Positions 1-8,953 are shown, numbered from the stretch's first letter. The stretch is DNA of 64,000 bases from Methylovirgula sp. (GCF_037200945.1 NZ_JBBCGP010000001.1:2912501-2976500); one strand, 5' to 3'. A program made the numbers and translations. The notes: a model not told the origin generated them from the letters alone.

Positions 1-732
1 GGCGGCTGGGGTGCCTTCGATAAGGACAACAACAAAGAGATTCTGACCAAAATTCCCTTCTGCGACTTTGGTGAGGCGCTCGATCCGCCGTCCGTCGATG
101 TCACGGCGCATGTCGTTGAGGCCTTCGGTAAGCTTGGCCTCCCGCGCTCCCACCCGACGATCGTCAGCGCGCTGGAATATCTGAGGCGCGAGCAGGAGCC
201 GGACGGCGCCTGGTTCGGACGTTGGGGCGTCAATTATATTTACGGGACGGGCGCCGTGCTTCCGGCCTTGGCCGCAATGGGCGAGGACATGAACCAACCC
301 TATATCGCGCGCGCCTGCGACTGGATCGTCGCCCGGCAGCAGGAAAACGGCGGCTGGGGCGAAAGCTGCGCGTCTTATATGGATCGCGCCGCGGCAGGTC
401 ACGGCAATCCGACGGCCTCGCAGACGGCCTGGGCACTCATGGCGCTTTTGGCTGTCGATCGTCCGCAGGATCGCGCAGCCATCGAAAACGGCTGCCTCTT
501 CCTCATGCGACATCAAACGGACGGAACCTGGATCGAGCCGGAATACACCGGCACCGGCTTTCCCGGTTACGGCGTCGGCCAGACGATCAAGCTCGACTCA
601 CCTTTGCTGCGCGAGCGGCTGATGCAGGGACCGGAACTCTCTCGCGCGTTCATGCTGCGCTACGATTTATATCGTCAGTGTTTTCCGCTGATGGCGCTGG
701 GGCGTGCTTTGCGGCAGCGTCCCCAGGTCTAA
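1..732 (+). CDS. shc: Squalene-hopene cyclase, C-terminal part
   Basis: The reading frame is open from the first base, so the 5' end lies outside the window; 243 residues remain of a family that is usually about 650. These enzymes cyclise squalene to hopene and diplopterol at the cytoplasmic membrane. Repeated QW-type motifs are visible (QEPDGAWFGRWGVNYIYGTG, QQENGGWGES, QTDGTW), as is the conserved stretch IPFCDFGEALDPPSVDVTAH near the left edge. The catalytic DxDD motif should lie just upstream and cannot be checked. The C-terminus carries an insertion between YTGTGFPG and the final LYRQCFPLMALGR segment. The stop overlaps the 3' end of the convergent next gene by four bases. Identification is secure; completeness cannot be judged. 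Confidence 0.95.
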   Translation, partial: GGWGAFDKDNNKEILTKIPFCDFGEALDPPSVDVTAHVVEAFGKLGLPRSHPTIVSALEYLRREQEPDGAWFGRWGVNYIYGTGAVLPALAAMGEDMNQPYIARACDWIVARQQENGGWGESCASYMDRAAAGHGNPTASQTAWALMALLAVDRPQDRAAIENGCLFLMRHQTDGTWIEPEYTGTGFPGYGVGQTIKLDSPLLRERLMQGPELSRAFMLRYDLYRQCFPLMALGRALRQRPQV

Positions 733-1169
733 CTCGCCGGCTTCTTGCCCATCTCGCGCCAGCGCTTTTCGGCGCGGGCTTTGTTGATCCCCGGCGCATC
801 AAGGAAATAGACCAGCGAGGCCTGCGACGAGAAGCACAGAATTTTGTGGCTGTCGGGGTCGTTCCAATAGAGCGAACAATCCGTCGGAATGAGTTTGCCC
901 GCGGCGACGCCGATTGCGTCGGCGCCGCCAAATTCGCCTTTGCCCTGCATCGGATGCGGACGCCCGATATCCCACATGCCCCAATCGTTGCCCCCCTTTT
1001 GCGATTTTTCAACGCGCGGGTCATGCACTTTATCTTTCATCGCAGCCTGGGATTCGGCTTCCGGATCAGGCGGTATAGCTTCGGGCTTCACGCTCTGCGC
1101 AAGTCCTGGCCCGGCGGTCAGGACTGCGAATAAAATCAGGGCAATCGGCCTTTTGCCGCGCAATTTCAT
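729..1169 (-). CDS. Secreted hypothetical protein
   Basis: A 146-residue protein whose first 25 residues form a clear signal peptide (basic start, ILFAVL core, GLAQ cleavage site). The mature part is polar, begins with an acidic/proline-rich segment, and has only two cysteines (about 98 and 112), which could form a periplasmic disulfide. I recognise no domain. It converges on the hopene cyclase, overlapping its stop by four bases, and diverges from the LysR gene on the right. A periplasmic location is the only functional inference I would make. Confidence 0.7.
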   Translation of the reverse strand: MKLRGKRPIALILFAVLTAGPGLAQSVKPEAIPPDPEAESQAAMKDKVHDPRVEKSQKGGNDWGMWDIGRPHPMQGKGEFGGADAIGVAAGKLIPTDCSLYWNDPDSHKILCFSSQASLVYFLDAPGINKARAEKRWREMGKKPAS

Positions 1170-1313
1170 GCTCTTCGTCTCCTGATCAGCGCCCGCACTG
1201 TCAATGGCGTCTCAAGGCGGGAAACTATACATTTGCCTCTCCGCGCGGATATCGAAGATGCGTCATGCGCGCGATGAGCCCGGCTTATGGGCATGGTGGA
1301 GCGGCAGCTGCCG

Positions 1314-2216
1314 ATGCTTTACGACACGATCCTTCTGCGGACTTTCGCGGCCGTCTGCGACGCGGGCAGCTTCACCAAGGCGGCGCGCGTGGTGAACCTC
1401 ACCCAATCCGCGGTCAGCCTGCACGTTAAGCGCCTCGAAGAGCGGGTCGGCGCGCAATTGCTCCGGCGTGAGCCGCAGGGCGTCAGTCCGACAGAGCAGG
1501 GCGAGGTTCTGCTCTCCTACGCCCGGCGCATTCTCGCCCTGCATAAAGAGGCCGAGCGCCGCCTGGGTGGGGATGCCGGTGGCTTGATCCGCATCGGCGC
1601 GCCGGAATATTTCGACCTGCAGACGCTGTCGTCATTGCTCCGGGAGTTTTCGGCGCAATATCCGGCGCTGCGGTTGCAAGTCGAACTGGGCATTGGCCCC
1701 GATATCGCCGCCATGCTTGAAGCAGACGAGCTCGATCTCGCAATTTTGAGCCGGGAGATTGGCGAGGGCGACGGAATCGCGCTGTCGCGCGAGAAGCGCA
1801 TTTGGGCCGCCGGTCAAACCATGCAGCTCGATCCGGACGAGCCGGCACCGCTCGCGCTTTACCCGGCAAATTGCCGCTGGCGGCAGGTGGTTCTCGATCG
1901 GCTCGATCGCGTAGGACGCCCCTGGACGGTCGCGGTTCAAAGCTCGGGGATCGCCGGCATCCTTGCGGCGCTCGACGCGGGCCTCGCGATCACGATCTTT
2001 CCGGAAAGCAGCCTGCCGGAGGCGCTCAAACCCATTGGGAGCGCGGCGGCGCTGCCACCGCTGCCGGATTTCGAATTCGTGTTGCGGCGAGGCTCGGTGC
2101 GCAGCGGGGCGGTCGATCATCTTGCGCAGATGATCGCCAATTTCTTCCAGCTTTCAGCAGCGCTGCGGCCCGGTGTTGCGGCTGGCAACGGCGCGCACGC
2201 GCATCTCGCCATTTAG
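1314..2216 (+). CDS. LysR-family transcriptional regulator
   Basis: About 300 residues, the usual LysR length. The N-terminal winged helix is clear: LLRTFAAVCDAGSFTKAARVVNLTQSAVSLHVKRLEE is the family HTH, written here in two overlapping parts (SFTKAARVVNLTQSAVS, then LHVKRLEERVG). The rest is a periplasmic-binding-protein-like effector domain. I place the start at the ATG at 1314, because GGTGGAGCGG lies just upstream, rather than at the earlier in-frame ATG at 1287. It diverges from the secreted protein at 729-1169 and its end overlaps the convergent flavoenzyme by four bases. The target and inducer are unknown. Confidence 0.85.
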   Translation: MLYDTILLRTFAAVCDAGSFTKAARVVNLTQSAVSLHVKRLEERVGAQLLRREPQGVSPTEQGEVLLSYARRILALHKEAERRLGGDAGGLIRIGAPEYFDLQTLSSLLREFSAQYPALRLQVELGIGPDIAAMLEADELDLAILSREIGEGDGIALSREKRIWAAGQTMQLDPDEPAPLALYPANCRWRQVVLDRLDRVGRPWTVAVQSSGIAGILAALDAGLAITIFPESSLPEALKPIGSAAALPPLPDFEFVLRRGSVRSGAVDHLAQMIANFFQLSAALRPGVAAGNGAHAHLAI

Positions 2217-3622
2217 GCGAACTCAGGCACCGACGCTTTTGCCGGCACGTTGCCTAGTAGCGGGCCGAGTCCTTCCGCCATCGTCAGATGTGCGATCACG
2301 GCATCGCGCAGCTTGGGATAGGGCAGGCCAGCCAACATCGCTGTCTGCACTGCGGCCATTACTTCACCGGCCTCTGCGCCGATCATCGTGAAGCCGACGA
2401 TGTGATCGTTGTCGTCGATCAGGACTTTCAGAAATCCAAGCTTCTCATCTGTCGTATGGGCACGCAGCACGGCGTGCGTCAGCAATTTGGCCACGCGGAC
2501 GGAAACGCCCTGACGCTGTGCGTCGCGTTCGCTTAGTCCGACATGCGCCAACGGCGGATCGGTGAAAAGACAGTAGGGTACGAGGCGATCTTTTGTGCTG
2601 CGCGTGCCGCCGGCCAGATTGTCTTTGACGATACGAAAATCGTCGACCGACACATGCGTGAATTGCGGGCTTCCAGCACATTCGCCCAGCGCCCAAACGT
2701 CAGGCGTACTGGTCTCCAATCGTTCATTGACGCGGATATAGCCGCGCTCGTCCAAAGCCACGCCTGTGTCCTCGAGACCGATGCCGGCTGTGTTGGGGAC
2801 GCGGCCCGTGGCGACGAGGATATCGCTCGCTTCGATCCGCTCTTCACCGTCGCCTGTTTGCAGCGTGAGGGTGACAGCTTTGCCGGACGATCCCTCGACC
2901 TTGAGGATTTTAGCGCCAGTTAAAATCCGGATGCCTTCGCCGCTGAGAATTCGAGCAATGGCTTCGGCGCTATCGGCGTCCTCGCGGCTGATGATCTGAG
3001 GCCCGGCGTCGATGACCGTCACCGCGCTGCCGAACCGCCGATAAGCCTGTGTGAACTCAAGACCGACATAGCCGCCGCCAAGAACAATCAAATGTGGCGG
3101 CACATAATCGATTTCGAGAATGTCGATGTGAGTGAGGGGCTTCGCGGCCTCAAGGCCGGGAACATCCGGCATGGCGCTGTGCGTGCCAATATTGAGAAAC
3201 ACTTTGTCGGCCGTCAGAAAGCGTGTGCCGCCGTCGTTGAGCTGCACCTCAAGCATTTTAGGACCAGTAAAACGGCCGCTCCCGCGGATGAGTTCGGCGC
3301 CGCTCGATTTGAAACCCTCCAAGAATCCGGCGACCTCGCCGCTCACCATGTCGCGTTTCCGCTGGCGGACTTGGCCCATGTCGATTTGGCCCGGCGTCGT
3401 GAGCGTGCCGAAGTGTCCGGCGTTACGGACGAGATGAGCGACCCGAGCGCTCCAAACCTCGTTCTTGCTCGGCATGCAGGCGATGTTGGGACAGGAGCCG
3501 CCGATCCACCGGCGTTCAACCAAAGCGGTTCGGTATCCCGATCGCGCCATGTGCCAGGCCATCAAATTGCCTGCCTGTCCACTCCCGAGGACCAAGACGT
3601 CGAGATGCTCCGGTTCCGACAT
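2213..3622 (-). CDS. Pyridine nucleotide-disulfide oxidoreductase (mercuric reductase/Lpd-like)
   Basis: A 469-residue FAD/NAD(P) enzyme. The FAD-binding GSGQAG loop is at residues 13-18, the redox-active pair Cys44/Cys49 lies in GGSCPNIACMPSK, the NAD(P) loop is GGGYVG near 178, and a dimerisation domain ends the protein. AAGGAGAG stands six bases before the ATG. The N-terminal mercury-binding domain and the C-terminal vicinal cysteines of true MerA are absent, and no 2-oxoacid dehydrogenase genes are nearby. It may therefore be a soluble disulfide reductase or transhydrogenase-like enzyme rather than MerA or Lpd. The class is secure; the substrate is unknown. Confidence 0.85.
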   Translation of the reverse strand: MSEPEHLDVLVLGSGQAGNLMAWHMARSGYRTALVERRWIGGSCPNIACMPSKNEVWSARVAHLVRNAGHFGTLTTPGQIDMGQVRQRKRDMVSGEVAGFLEGFKSSGAELIRGSGRFTGPKMLEVQLNDGGTRFLTADKVFLNIGTHSAMPDVPGLEAAKPLTHIDILEIDYVPPHLIVLGGGYVGLEFTQAYRRFGSAVTVIDAGPQIISREDADSAEAIARILSGEGIRILTGAKILKVEGSSGKAVTLTLQTGDGEERIEASDILVATGRVPNTAGIGLEDTGVALDERGYIRVNERLETSTPDVWALGECAGSPQFTHVSVDDFRIVKDNLAGGTRSTKDRLVPYCLFTDPPLAHVGLSERDAQRQGVSVRVAKLLTHAVLRAHTTDEKLGFLKVLIDDNDHIVGFTMIGAEAGEVMAAVQTAMLAGLPYPKLRDAVIAHLTMAEGLGPLLGNVPAKASVPEFA

Positions 3623-3818
3623 GATGCTCTCCTTCTACGCGACGACGCACAGTCCCATGCGCGCGGGGGCGCCGACTATCGTGGCTGACTGTCTTGATAC
3701 GTGCCGGTGTTGGATGAAGTTACTGCGACCTCAGCCGAGACGGGTTCGATCGCGGCCATATTGCCTTTTGCGCCCCTTTCGGATTGTTTCAGCCGCCGCC
3801 GCAAGCTATTGCGGCCTG

Positions 3819-3935
3819 TCAGAGCAGGATGCGAAAAGGTGGATGCCGGTTTTTCGCGTGAATCCCGCTCTAAGTGTCTAGAATTCGGTCGCGTTCATGA
3901 TTTGGATCGAATCGATCCAAATCATGAACGCGACC
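3819..3935. repeat. Composite interspersed repeat with perfect 23-bp inverted repeat
   Basis: Two modules lie side by side. The first (3819-3874) starts TCAGAGCAGGATGCG and ends with its imperfect complement CGCGTGAATCCCGCTCT. The second (3887-3935) is a perfect palindrome with 23-base arms around the loop AAT. I associate this two-part pattern with dispersed intergenic repeats of Hyphomicrobiales; that is from memory. It fills much of the 343-base gap between the divergent flavoenzyme and proS, so the second hairpin could lie in the proS leader. Nothing else was recognised in the gap. Confidence 0.75.
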
Positions 3936-3965
3936 TAGTCCCTCCAGCCTAGCAGTGCAATCTGA

Positions 3966-5285
3966 ATGCGTCTTTCCCGCTATTTCCTGCCGATCCTCCG
4001 CGAAAATCCGAAAGAAGCCGAGATTGTCTCGCACCGGCTGATGCTGCGCGCCGGCATGATCCGGCAGGAGGCGGCGGGGATTTACGCGTGGTTGCCGCTC
4101 GGCTTTCGTGTCCTGGAGAAGGTGGCGAAGATTGTCCGCGAGGAGATGGACCGGGCCGGGGCGATCGAACTGCTGATGCCGACGCTGCAACTCGCCGACC
4201 TTTGGCGCGAGACGGGCCGTTACGATGCCTACGGCCCCGAGATGTTGCGGATCAAGGACCGGCACGAGCGCGAATTGCTCTACGGGCCGACCAACGAGGA
4301 CATGATCACGGAAATCTTCCGCGCCTCTGTCCGCTCCTATCGCGACCTGCCGAAGAACCTCTATCATATTCAATGGAAGTTTCGCGACGAGCAGCGGCCG
4401 CGCTTCGGCGTCATGCGCGGGCGTGAATTCCTGATGAAGGACGCCTATTCCTTCGATATCGACGAGGCGGCAGCACGGCGCTCCTATCAGCGCATGTTCG
4501 TTACCTATCTGCGCATCTTCGCCCGCATGGGCCTCAAGGCCATCCCGATGCGGGCCGAGACAGGCCCCATCGGCGGTGATCAGAGCCACGAATTCATCAT
4601 CCTCGCCGACACCGGCGAATCGGGCGTCTTTATCAATTCCGATGTGCTCGACCTGCCGATCCCGCCGGCCGACGTCGATTATGACTCAGACCTCACGCCC
4701 ATCATCGACCAATGGACGTCGCTCTATGCGGCGACCGACGACGTGCATGACAACGCGCGGTTCGAGCGCGAGACACCGGCGGACAAGCGCTTGCAGAAGC
4801 GCGGCATCGAAGTCGGCCAGGTTTTCTATTTCGGCGATAAATATTCGAGGCCGATGAAGGCTGTCGTCACCGGGCCGGACGGGGTCGAGCGTCCGGTTCT
4901 CGGCGGCTCCTATGGCGTCGGCGTCTCGCGTCTCGTCGGCGCGCTGATCGAGGCGGGGCATGACGAAGCGGGCATCATCTGGCCCGAATCGGTGGCGCCC
5001 TTCCGTGTCGGTATCGCCAATCTCAAGGTCGGCGACGCAGCAACCGACGCGGCCTCGCTAAAAATCTACGACGCCCTCCAAAAAGCCGGGATTGACGTGC
5101 TTTATGACGATACGGACGAGCGGCCGGGGGGGAAGTTTGCCCGCCTTGATCTCATCGGCTTGCCGTATCAGATCATCATCGGGCCGAAAGGCCTTGCCGA
5201 GGGACAGGTCGAATTGAAAACCCGCAGCACCGGCGCCCGCGAAAACCTTTCCCTCGAAGCTGTCGTTTCCCGGTTTGCCGGCTGA
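3966..5285 (+). CDS. proS: Prolyl-tRNA synthetase
   Basis: Charges tRNA-Pro with proline in the cytoplasm. At 439 residues it matches the short alphaproteobacterial form, which lacks the YbaK-type editing insertion of the roughly 570-residue E. coli enzyme. Class II motifs are visible: the PTLQLADLWRETGRYDAYGPE region, the GPTNEDMITE segment, motif 2 around QWKFRDEQRPRFGVMRGREFLMKD, here split as QWKFRDEQRPRFGV and MRGREFLMKDAYSFD, and motif 3 near LGGSYGVGVSRL. A C-terminal anticodon-binding domain follows. It is 23 bases upstream of the LolC/E-type permease, so they may be cotranscribed. Confidence 0.96.
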   Translation: MRLSRYFLPILRENPKEAEIVSHRLMLRAGMIRQEAAGIYAWLPLGFRVLEKVAKIVREEMDRAGAIELLMPTLQLADLWRETGRYDAYGPEMLRIKDRHERELLYGPTNEDMITEIFRASVRSYRDLPKNLYHIQWKFRDEQRPRFGVMRGREFLMKDAYSFDIDEAAARRSYQRMFVTYLRIFARMGLKAIPMRAETGPIGGDQSHEFIILADTGESGVFINSDVLDLPIPPADVDYDSDLTPIIDQWTSLYAATDDVHDNARFERETPADKRLQKRGIEVGQVFYFGDKYSRPMKAVVTGPDGVERPVLGGSYGVGVSRLVGALIEAGHDEAGIIWPESVAPFRVGIANLKVGDAATDAASLKIYDALQKAGIDVLYDDTDERPGGKFARLDLIGLPYQIIIGPKGLAEGQVELKTRSTGARENLSLEAVVSRFAG

Positions 5286-5308
5286 ACCGCGCGAGGGATA
5301 AGCGCCTG

Positions 5309-6565
5309 ATGGCTATGTTTGCGCCGTTTGAATGGACGATTGCGACGCGCTATTTGAGGGCGCGGCGCTCCAGCGGCTTCGTATCCGTCATCGCCGGATT
5401 TTCCTTTCTCGGCATCATGCTTGGCGTTGCGACCCTGATCGTCGTGATGTCGGTAATGAACGGCTTTCATCGCGATCTGCTGAACAAGATTGTTGGTATC
5501 AACGGCCATATCTTCTTGCAGGCGGCGGACGCGCCGCTGACCGATTACAATCAGGTCGCCAAGCAGGTTGAGAAAGTGCCGGGCGTCGATCTCGCAATTC
5601 CGATGGTCGAGGGCGCCGCCTTCGGCGCGTCCGACTTCGCGCAAAACGGCAGCGGTATTCTGGTTCGCGGCATTCAGGAAGCCGACATCAAGCATCTGCC
5701 TGGTGTCTCGGGAAATATCCGTGCCGGCACATTAGACGGATTCGATGCGAACGATGGCGTCGCCATCGGCCAGCGCCTTGCCGAAAGCCTCAATGTTCGC
5801 GTCGGCGACAAGATCAAGATCATGACGGCCAATGGCGCGCGAACGCCCTTCGGTGTCGCGCCGCGCGTCAAAGCCTATAAGATCGTCGCGATCTTCGAGA
5901 TCGGCATGGCCGAATTCGACGGCATTTTCGTCTATATGCCGTTGCCGGAAGCGCAGGCCTTTTTCAATCTCGACAAACAGGTCAGCGTTGTCGAACTCTT
6001 CCTGCGCGATCCCGAGAACATCGATGCGATCCGCGATAAGATTGAAACGACGGTGACGCGACCAATCATCATAACCGATTGGCGCGAGCGCAATAAGACC
6101 TTTTTCGATGCGCTCAATGTCGAGCGCAACGTGATGTTCATCATCCTCACCCTGATCGTGCTTGTTGCGTCGCTCAACATCATCTCCGGCCTCATCATGC
6201 TGGTGAAGGACAAAAGCCATGATGTCGCGATCCTGCGCACAATGGGCGCGACGCGCGGCGCGATCATGCGCATCTTCCTGATCACCGGTGCGTCGATCGG
6301 CATTGTGGGGACGCTTGCCGGATTTCTGCTCGGCCTCCTCGTCGCCGAAAACGTCGAACCGATCCGGCAATTTCTCAACCACGTGCTTCACGCCAATCTC
6401 TTCCCGGCGGAACTTTATTTCCTGTCGCGGCTGCCCTCGGTGGTCGATCCGCGCGATGTCGCAACCGTGGTCTGCATGACGCTGGCCCTGTCGATTTTGG
6501 CGACGCTTTACCCGTCCTGGCGGGCGGCCAAGCTCGATCCTGTCGAAGCCCTACGTTACGAGTGA
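5309..6565 (+). CDS. lolC: Lipoprotein-releasing ABC transporter permease (LolC/E type)
   Basis: A 418-residue inner-membrane protein of the LolC/LolE family, which hands lipoproteins to LolA for transport to the outer membrane. It has the family layout: the start FEWTIATRYLRARRSSGF, one membrane segment at about 25-50 (FSFLGIMLGVATLIVVMSVM), a large periplasmic domain to about 270, then three membrane helices with the conserved LMLVKDKSHDVAILRTMGA segment. The stop is one base from the start of lolD. Only one permease gene is present here; many alphaproteobacteria use a single LolC/E-like (LolF-type) protein, so the gene name is approximate. Confidence 0.92.
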   Translation: MAMFAPFEWTIATRYLRARRSSGFVSVIAGFSFLGIMLGVATLIVVMSVMNGFHRDLLNKIVGINGHIFLQAADAPLTDYNQVAKQVEKVPGVDLAIPMVEGAAFGASDFAQNGSGILVRGIQEADIKHLPGVSGNIRAGTLDGFDANDGVAIGQRLAESLNVRVGDKIKIMTANGARTPFGVAPRVKAYKIVAIFEIGMAEFDGIFVYMPLPEAQAFFNLDKQVSVVELFLRDPENIDAIRDKIETTVTRPIIITDWRERNKTFFDALNVERNVMFIILTLIVLVASLNIISGLIMLVKDKSHDVAILRTMGATRGAIMRIFLITGASIGIVGTLAGFLLGLLVAENVEPIRQFLNHVLHANLFPAELYFLSRLPSVVDPRDVATVVCMTLALSILATLYPSWRAAKLDPVEALRYE

Positions 6566-6566
6566 C

Positions 6567-7250
6567 ATGAGCGAACCCGTTCTTCAGCTCAAGGGCATCA
6601 CCCGCGTCTACAAGCAAGGCGAAGAGGCGCTTTCCGTGCTGGCCGACGCGGATTTTGCGCTCTTTCCCGGGCAGTCCGTGGCCCTGGTCGCGCCGTCCGG
6701 CACCGGCAAATCCACGCTTCTGCATATCGCTGGTCTGCTCGAACGCCCGGACGGTGGCGAAGTCTTCATTAACGGCGTGGCGACGACCCGCCTTTCCGAC
6801 GATTCGCGCACGGCGCTGCGCCGCAACGCCATCGGCTTCGTCTACCAGTTTCATCATCTCCTGCCGGAATTCTCGGCCATCGAGAATATCATGCTGCCGC
6901 AAATGATCGCCGGCCTCTCGCGGCGTAAGGCGGAGGTGCGCGCGCTCGAACTTCTCGATTATCTTGGACTCGCGGCGCGCGCGAAGCACCGGCCGGCCGA
7001 ATTATCGGGTGGTGAACAGCAGCGGGTCGCGATTGCGCGCGCCGTCGCCAACGCGCCGGGCCTCCTTCTCGCGGATGAGCCGACGGGCAACCTCGACCCG
7101 CATACGGCGGATCATGTCTTCGCGTCGCTCGAAACGCTGGTTCAGGCGACCGGCTTGGCGACGCTGGTTGCAACGCACAGCCAGGCACTGGCGGCGCAGA
7201 TGACGCGCAGAGTTACGCTGGACGATGGGCGCGTGCGGGAAATGGAATGA
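6567..7250 (+). CDS. lolD: Lipoprotein-releasing ABC transporter ATP-binding protein LolD
   Basis: The 227-residue ATPase partner of the preceding permease. Walker A reads APSGTGKST (residues 42-50; the first residue is not the usual Gly), the Q-loop lies in FVYQFHHLLPEFSAIEN, the signature is LSGGEQQRVAIARA and Walker B LLLADEPTGNLD. The FHHLLPEFSA segment is typical of LolD. The start ATG lies one base after the permease stop codon, so translation is probably coupled. Family and partner assignment are both strong. Confidence 0.95.
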   Translation: MSEPVLQLKGITRVYKQGEEALSVLADADFALFPGQSVALVAPSGTGKSTLLHIAGLLERPDGGEVFINGVATTRLSDDSRTALRRNAIGFVYQFHHLLPEFSAIENIMLPQMIAGLSRRKAEVRALELLDYLGLAARAKHRPAELSGGEQQRVAIARAVANAPGLLLADEPTGNLDPHTADHVFASLETLVQATGLATLVATHSQALAAQMTRRVTLDDGRVREME

Positions 7251-7261
7251 ACGTACGGAGC

Positions 7262-7648
7262 TCAGGCCGCGATATTCGGATCCTGGCCAAGGTCTTCCAG
7301 TCTCTTGGATAGTTCACGCACGCGACTCTTGAGTTCGGCGTTTTGCAATTCAAGCTCGCGCAGGCGGTCCGCTGGCGTCTTCGTCGCGACTGCGGCCCCA
7401 GCTTCGACGAAGTTCACGCCAATTGAATCCTTATCGCGCCATACGAGTCGCGCATGATGATTGCGGTGCTTGGCAGGGATATAGACATCGAATTCGGTCG
7501 GCACGGTGAGCGTGTCGTTGAGCGCGATTTTTGCGCCCGCCGCCGAATAATTCTTGATAATGCACTCGATCGTCGTCATGCGATTATTGAAAACGATTTG
7601 GGCTCGCAGAAAGCTCCTGACGCGTTCGGTAGTTCTATGCTCCTGCAT
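7262..7648 (-). CDS. PilZ-domain protein with C-terminal coiled coil
   Basis: 128 residues. The PilZ c-di-GMP-binding signature is recognisable: an arginine cluster RSFLR at 11-15 and NYSAAG (N/DxSxxG) at 33-38. The C-terminal 45 residues (ADRLRELELQNAELKSRVRE onward) are a heptad-rich helix, which suggests dimerisation. It is convergent with lolD. It may be a c-di-GMP effector, but the arginine spacing is not ideal and binding is inferred only. Output and partner are unknown. Confidence 0.8.
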   Translation of the reverse strand: MQEHRTTERVRSFLRAQIVFNNRMTTIECIIKNYSAAGAKIALNDTLTVPTEFDVYIPAKHRNHHARLVWRDKDSIGVNFVEAGAAVATKTPADRLRELELQNAELKSRVRELSKRLEDLGQDPNIAA

Positions 7649-7832
7649 TGCAGACTCCGGTGCATTTCAAAAACTCTAGACCAATTTGAATTTAATCTAT
7701 CCGAGCTGGGTTAATACTTGTTCAATTCAGTCTCGGAAATGCAATTTAACTCTACAAAATCGGTCAATGCTCGCGCAGGTGCAAAAAAATCGGGCTTATG
7801 CTAGTTTGGCGTGTGATTTAGGGGGGATAACG

Positions 7833-7973
7833 GTGCCAATTCGCATTCTCGCGCTCGCCGCAATTGTTGCTTTGTCGCTCTTTGTCAGCGGCTGCACGTC
7901 GTGCGGCCAGCTCGACAAGTTCAATGCGCCGACAATGCCGAAGCTCTGCCATGCGGATAATTCGCCAAACTGA
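7833..7973 (+). CDS. Small lipoprotein
   Basis: A 46-residue protein from a GTG start, with GGGGGG seven bases upstream. It has a short basic start, a hydrophobic core (ILALAAIVALSLF) and a lipobox VSGC ending at Cys21, followed by TSCGQLDKFNAPTMPKLCH. Processing would leave a 26-residue acylated peptide with two more cysteines. The residue after Cys21 is Thr rather than Asp, so outer-membrane sorting is expected. Function is unknown. An ATG in the same frame farther upstream (7686) would put the signal peptide inside the protein, so I prefer the GTG. Confidence 0.65.
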   Translation: MPIRILALAAIVALSLFVSGCTSCGQLDKFNAPTMPKLCHADNSPN

Positions 7974-8120
7974 TCCGGGTGGCGGTTAGCGAGGGCCGTC
8001 TTCTTGCCACTGCCGCATAGCCCCGACGACAAAAGACACCCCCAGCTTCAGATCGCAATCGCGTTGAACCACGCGGCTGGAAAGTGCAGAGTCGCCGGCG
8101 GTCGCCGATGAAGGTTCGAG

Positions 8121-8606
8121 ATGGTTGAAAAGTCAGTTCCCGCATCGAAGGAGCGCATTCGCCTGCCGTCGGAGGCCGATCAGGCGGAACGGTTCGGCAA
8201 GGCACGTTCCGCCCAGGCGACGGCGATCCTCGAAGATTATGTCGAGCTGATCGACGACCTTCTGAAGTCCGAAGGCGAGGCACGTCCGACGGACATAGCC
8301 CGCCGCCTTGGCGTGTCGCACGCCACAGCCATCAAGAGCATCGCCAGGCTGAAACGCGAAGGCCTTGCGACCTCCAAACTCTACCGCGGCGTGTTCCTGA
8401 CGCCGGAAGGTTTGGCACTCGCCGTGAAGGTCCGGGACCGCCACCGTCTCGTTGTCGATCTTCTCATCGCCGTTGGTGTGCCAGAGCACTGCGCGGAGCT
8501 TGATGCCGAGGGTATTGAGCACCATGTCTCCGATACTGCGCTCGCAGCCTTCGCCCGTTTCCTGGACGGCAGCGAGATGAGCGGCCGGCGGGGCAAGCCG
8601 GACTAA
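8121..8606 (+). CDS. mntR: Manganese-responsive regulator MntR (DtxR family)
   Basis: 161 residues: an N-terminal extension, a winged helix (DIARRLGVSHATAIKSIARL at about 56-75) and a metal-binding and dimerisation region with the pattern RHRLVVDLLIAVGVP, then CAELDAEGIEHHVSD holding the Cys, Glu and His ligands. There is no SH3-like third domain, which matches MntR rather than IdeR/DtxR. The family represses manganese uptake when Mn(II) is plentiful. No manganese transporter gene adjoins it, so it probably acts at a distance. The 147-base gap on its left shows nothing clear. Confidence 0.9.
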   Translation: MVEKSVPASKERIRLPSEADQAERFGKARSAQATAILEDYVELIDDLLKSEGEARPTDIARRLGVSHATAIKSIARLKREGLATSKLYRGVFLTPEGLALAVKVRDRHRLVVDLLIAVGVPEHCAELDAEGIEHHVSDTALAAFARFLDGSEMSGRRGKPD

Positions 8607-8639
8607 CCGGCATTCGGTTACCATAAGTCGTGAATTTGG

Positions 8640-8668
8640 GGGCCCGCGCAGTTTTGCGCGTTGGCCCT
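8640..8668 (+). terminator. Hairpin downstream of mntR
   Basis: GGGCCCGCGCA pairs with TGCGCGTTGGCCC across a GTTT loop, with a two-base bulge. It begins 34 bases after the mntR stop. No long T-run follows, so intrinsic termination is only likely, not certain. Confidence 0.45.
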
Positions 8669-8953
8669 TAGCTGCGTTTCAAGAGTCGTTGCATTAGGGC
8701 AACAGCTCGGAAGCATCTTCTTCAGATGCGATGCAAGGGAGAATATAGCCGCTTTTCAGCCATAAACCGGCGGCTAGTTGAAATCATTCGAAGGACGCGA
8801 AGTTGGGTGCGGAATTACATCTGCAGAACTTGTTTTTAAGCGAAGTTCGTAACCGGGAGTCATCGCCCGCGCGCTCCGCGTGGCGCCAGACGGCATCGAT
8901 CAATCTGTCGTCGAAAGGCTGTCGTTCACAAGTCGAATTATCGGGATTCTGAG
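8669..8953. other. Intergenic region upstream of ilvD
   Basis: This is the remainder of a 347-base gap between mntR and ilvD. I see no open frame with coding character, no leader peptide rich in Ile/Val/Leu codons of the attenuation type, and no riboswitch I recognise. It presumably holds the ilvD promoter. Confidence 0.4.

Noticed and set aside
222..1133. 303-residue frame crossing the hopene cyclase and the next gene
   Set aside because: Out of frame with two supported genes and very Arg-rich.
2213..3622. True mercuric reductase (merA)
   Set aside because: No N-terminal metal-binding domain, no C-terminal cysteine pair and no mer genes nearby.
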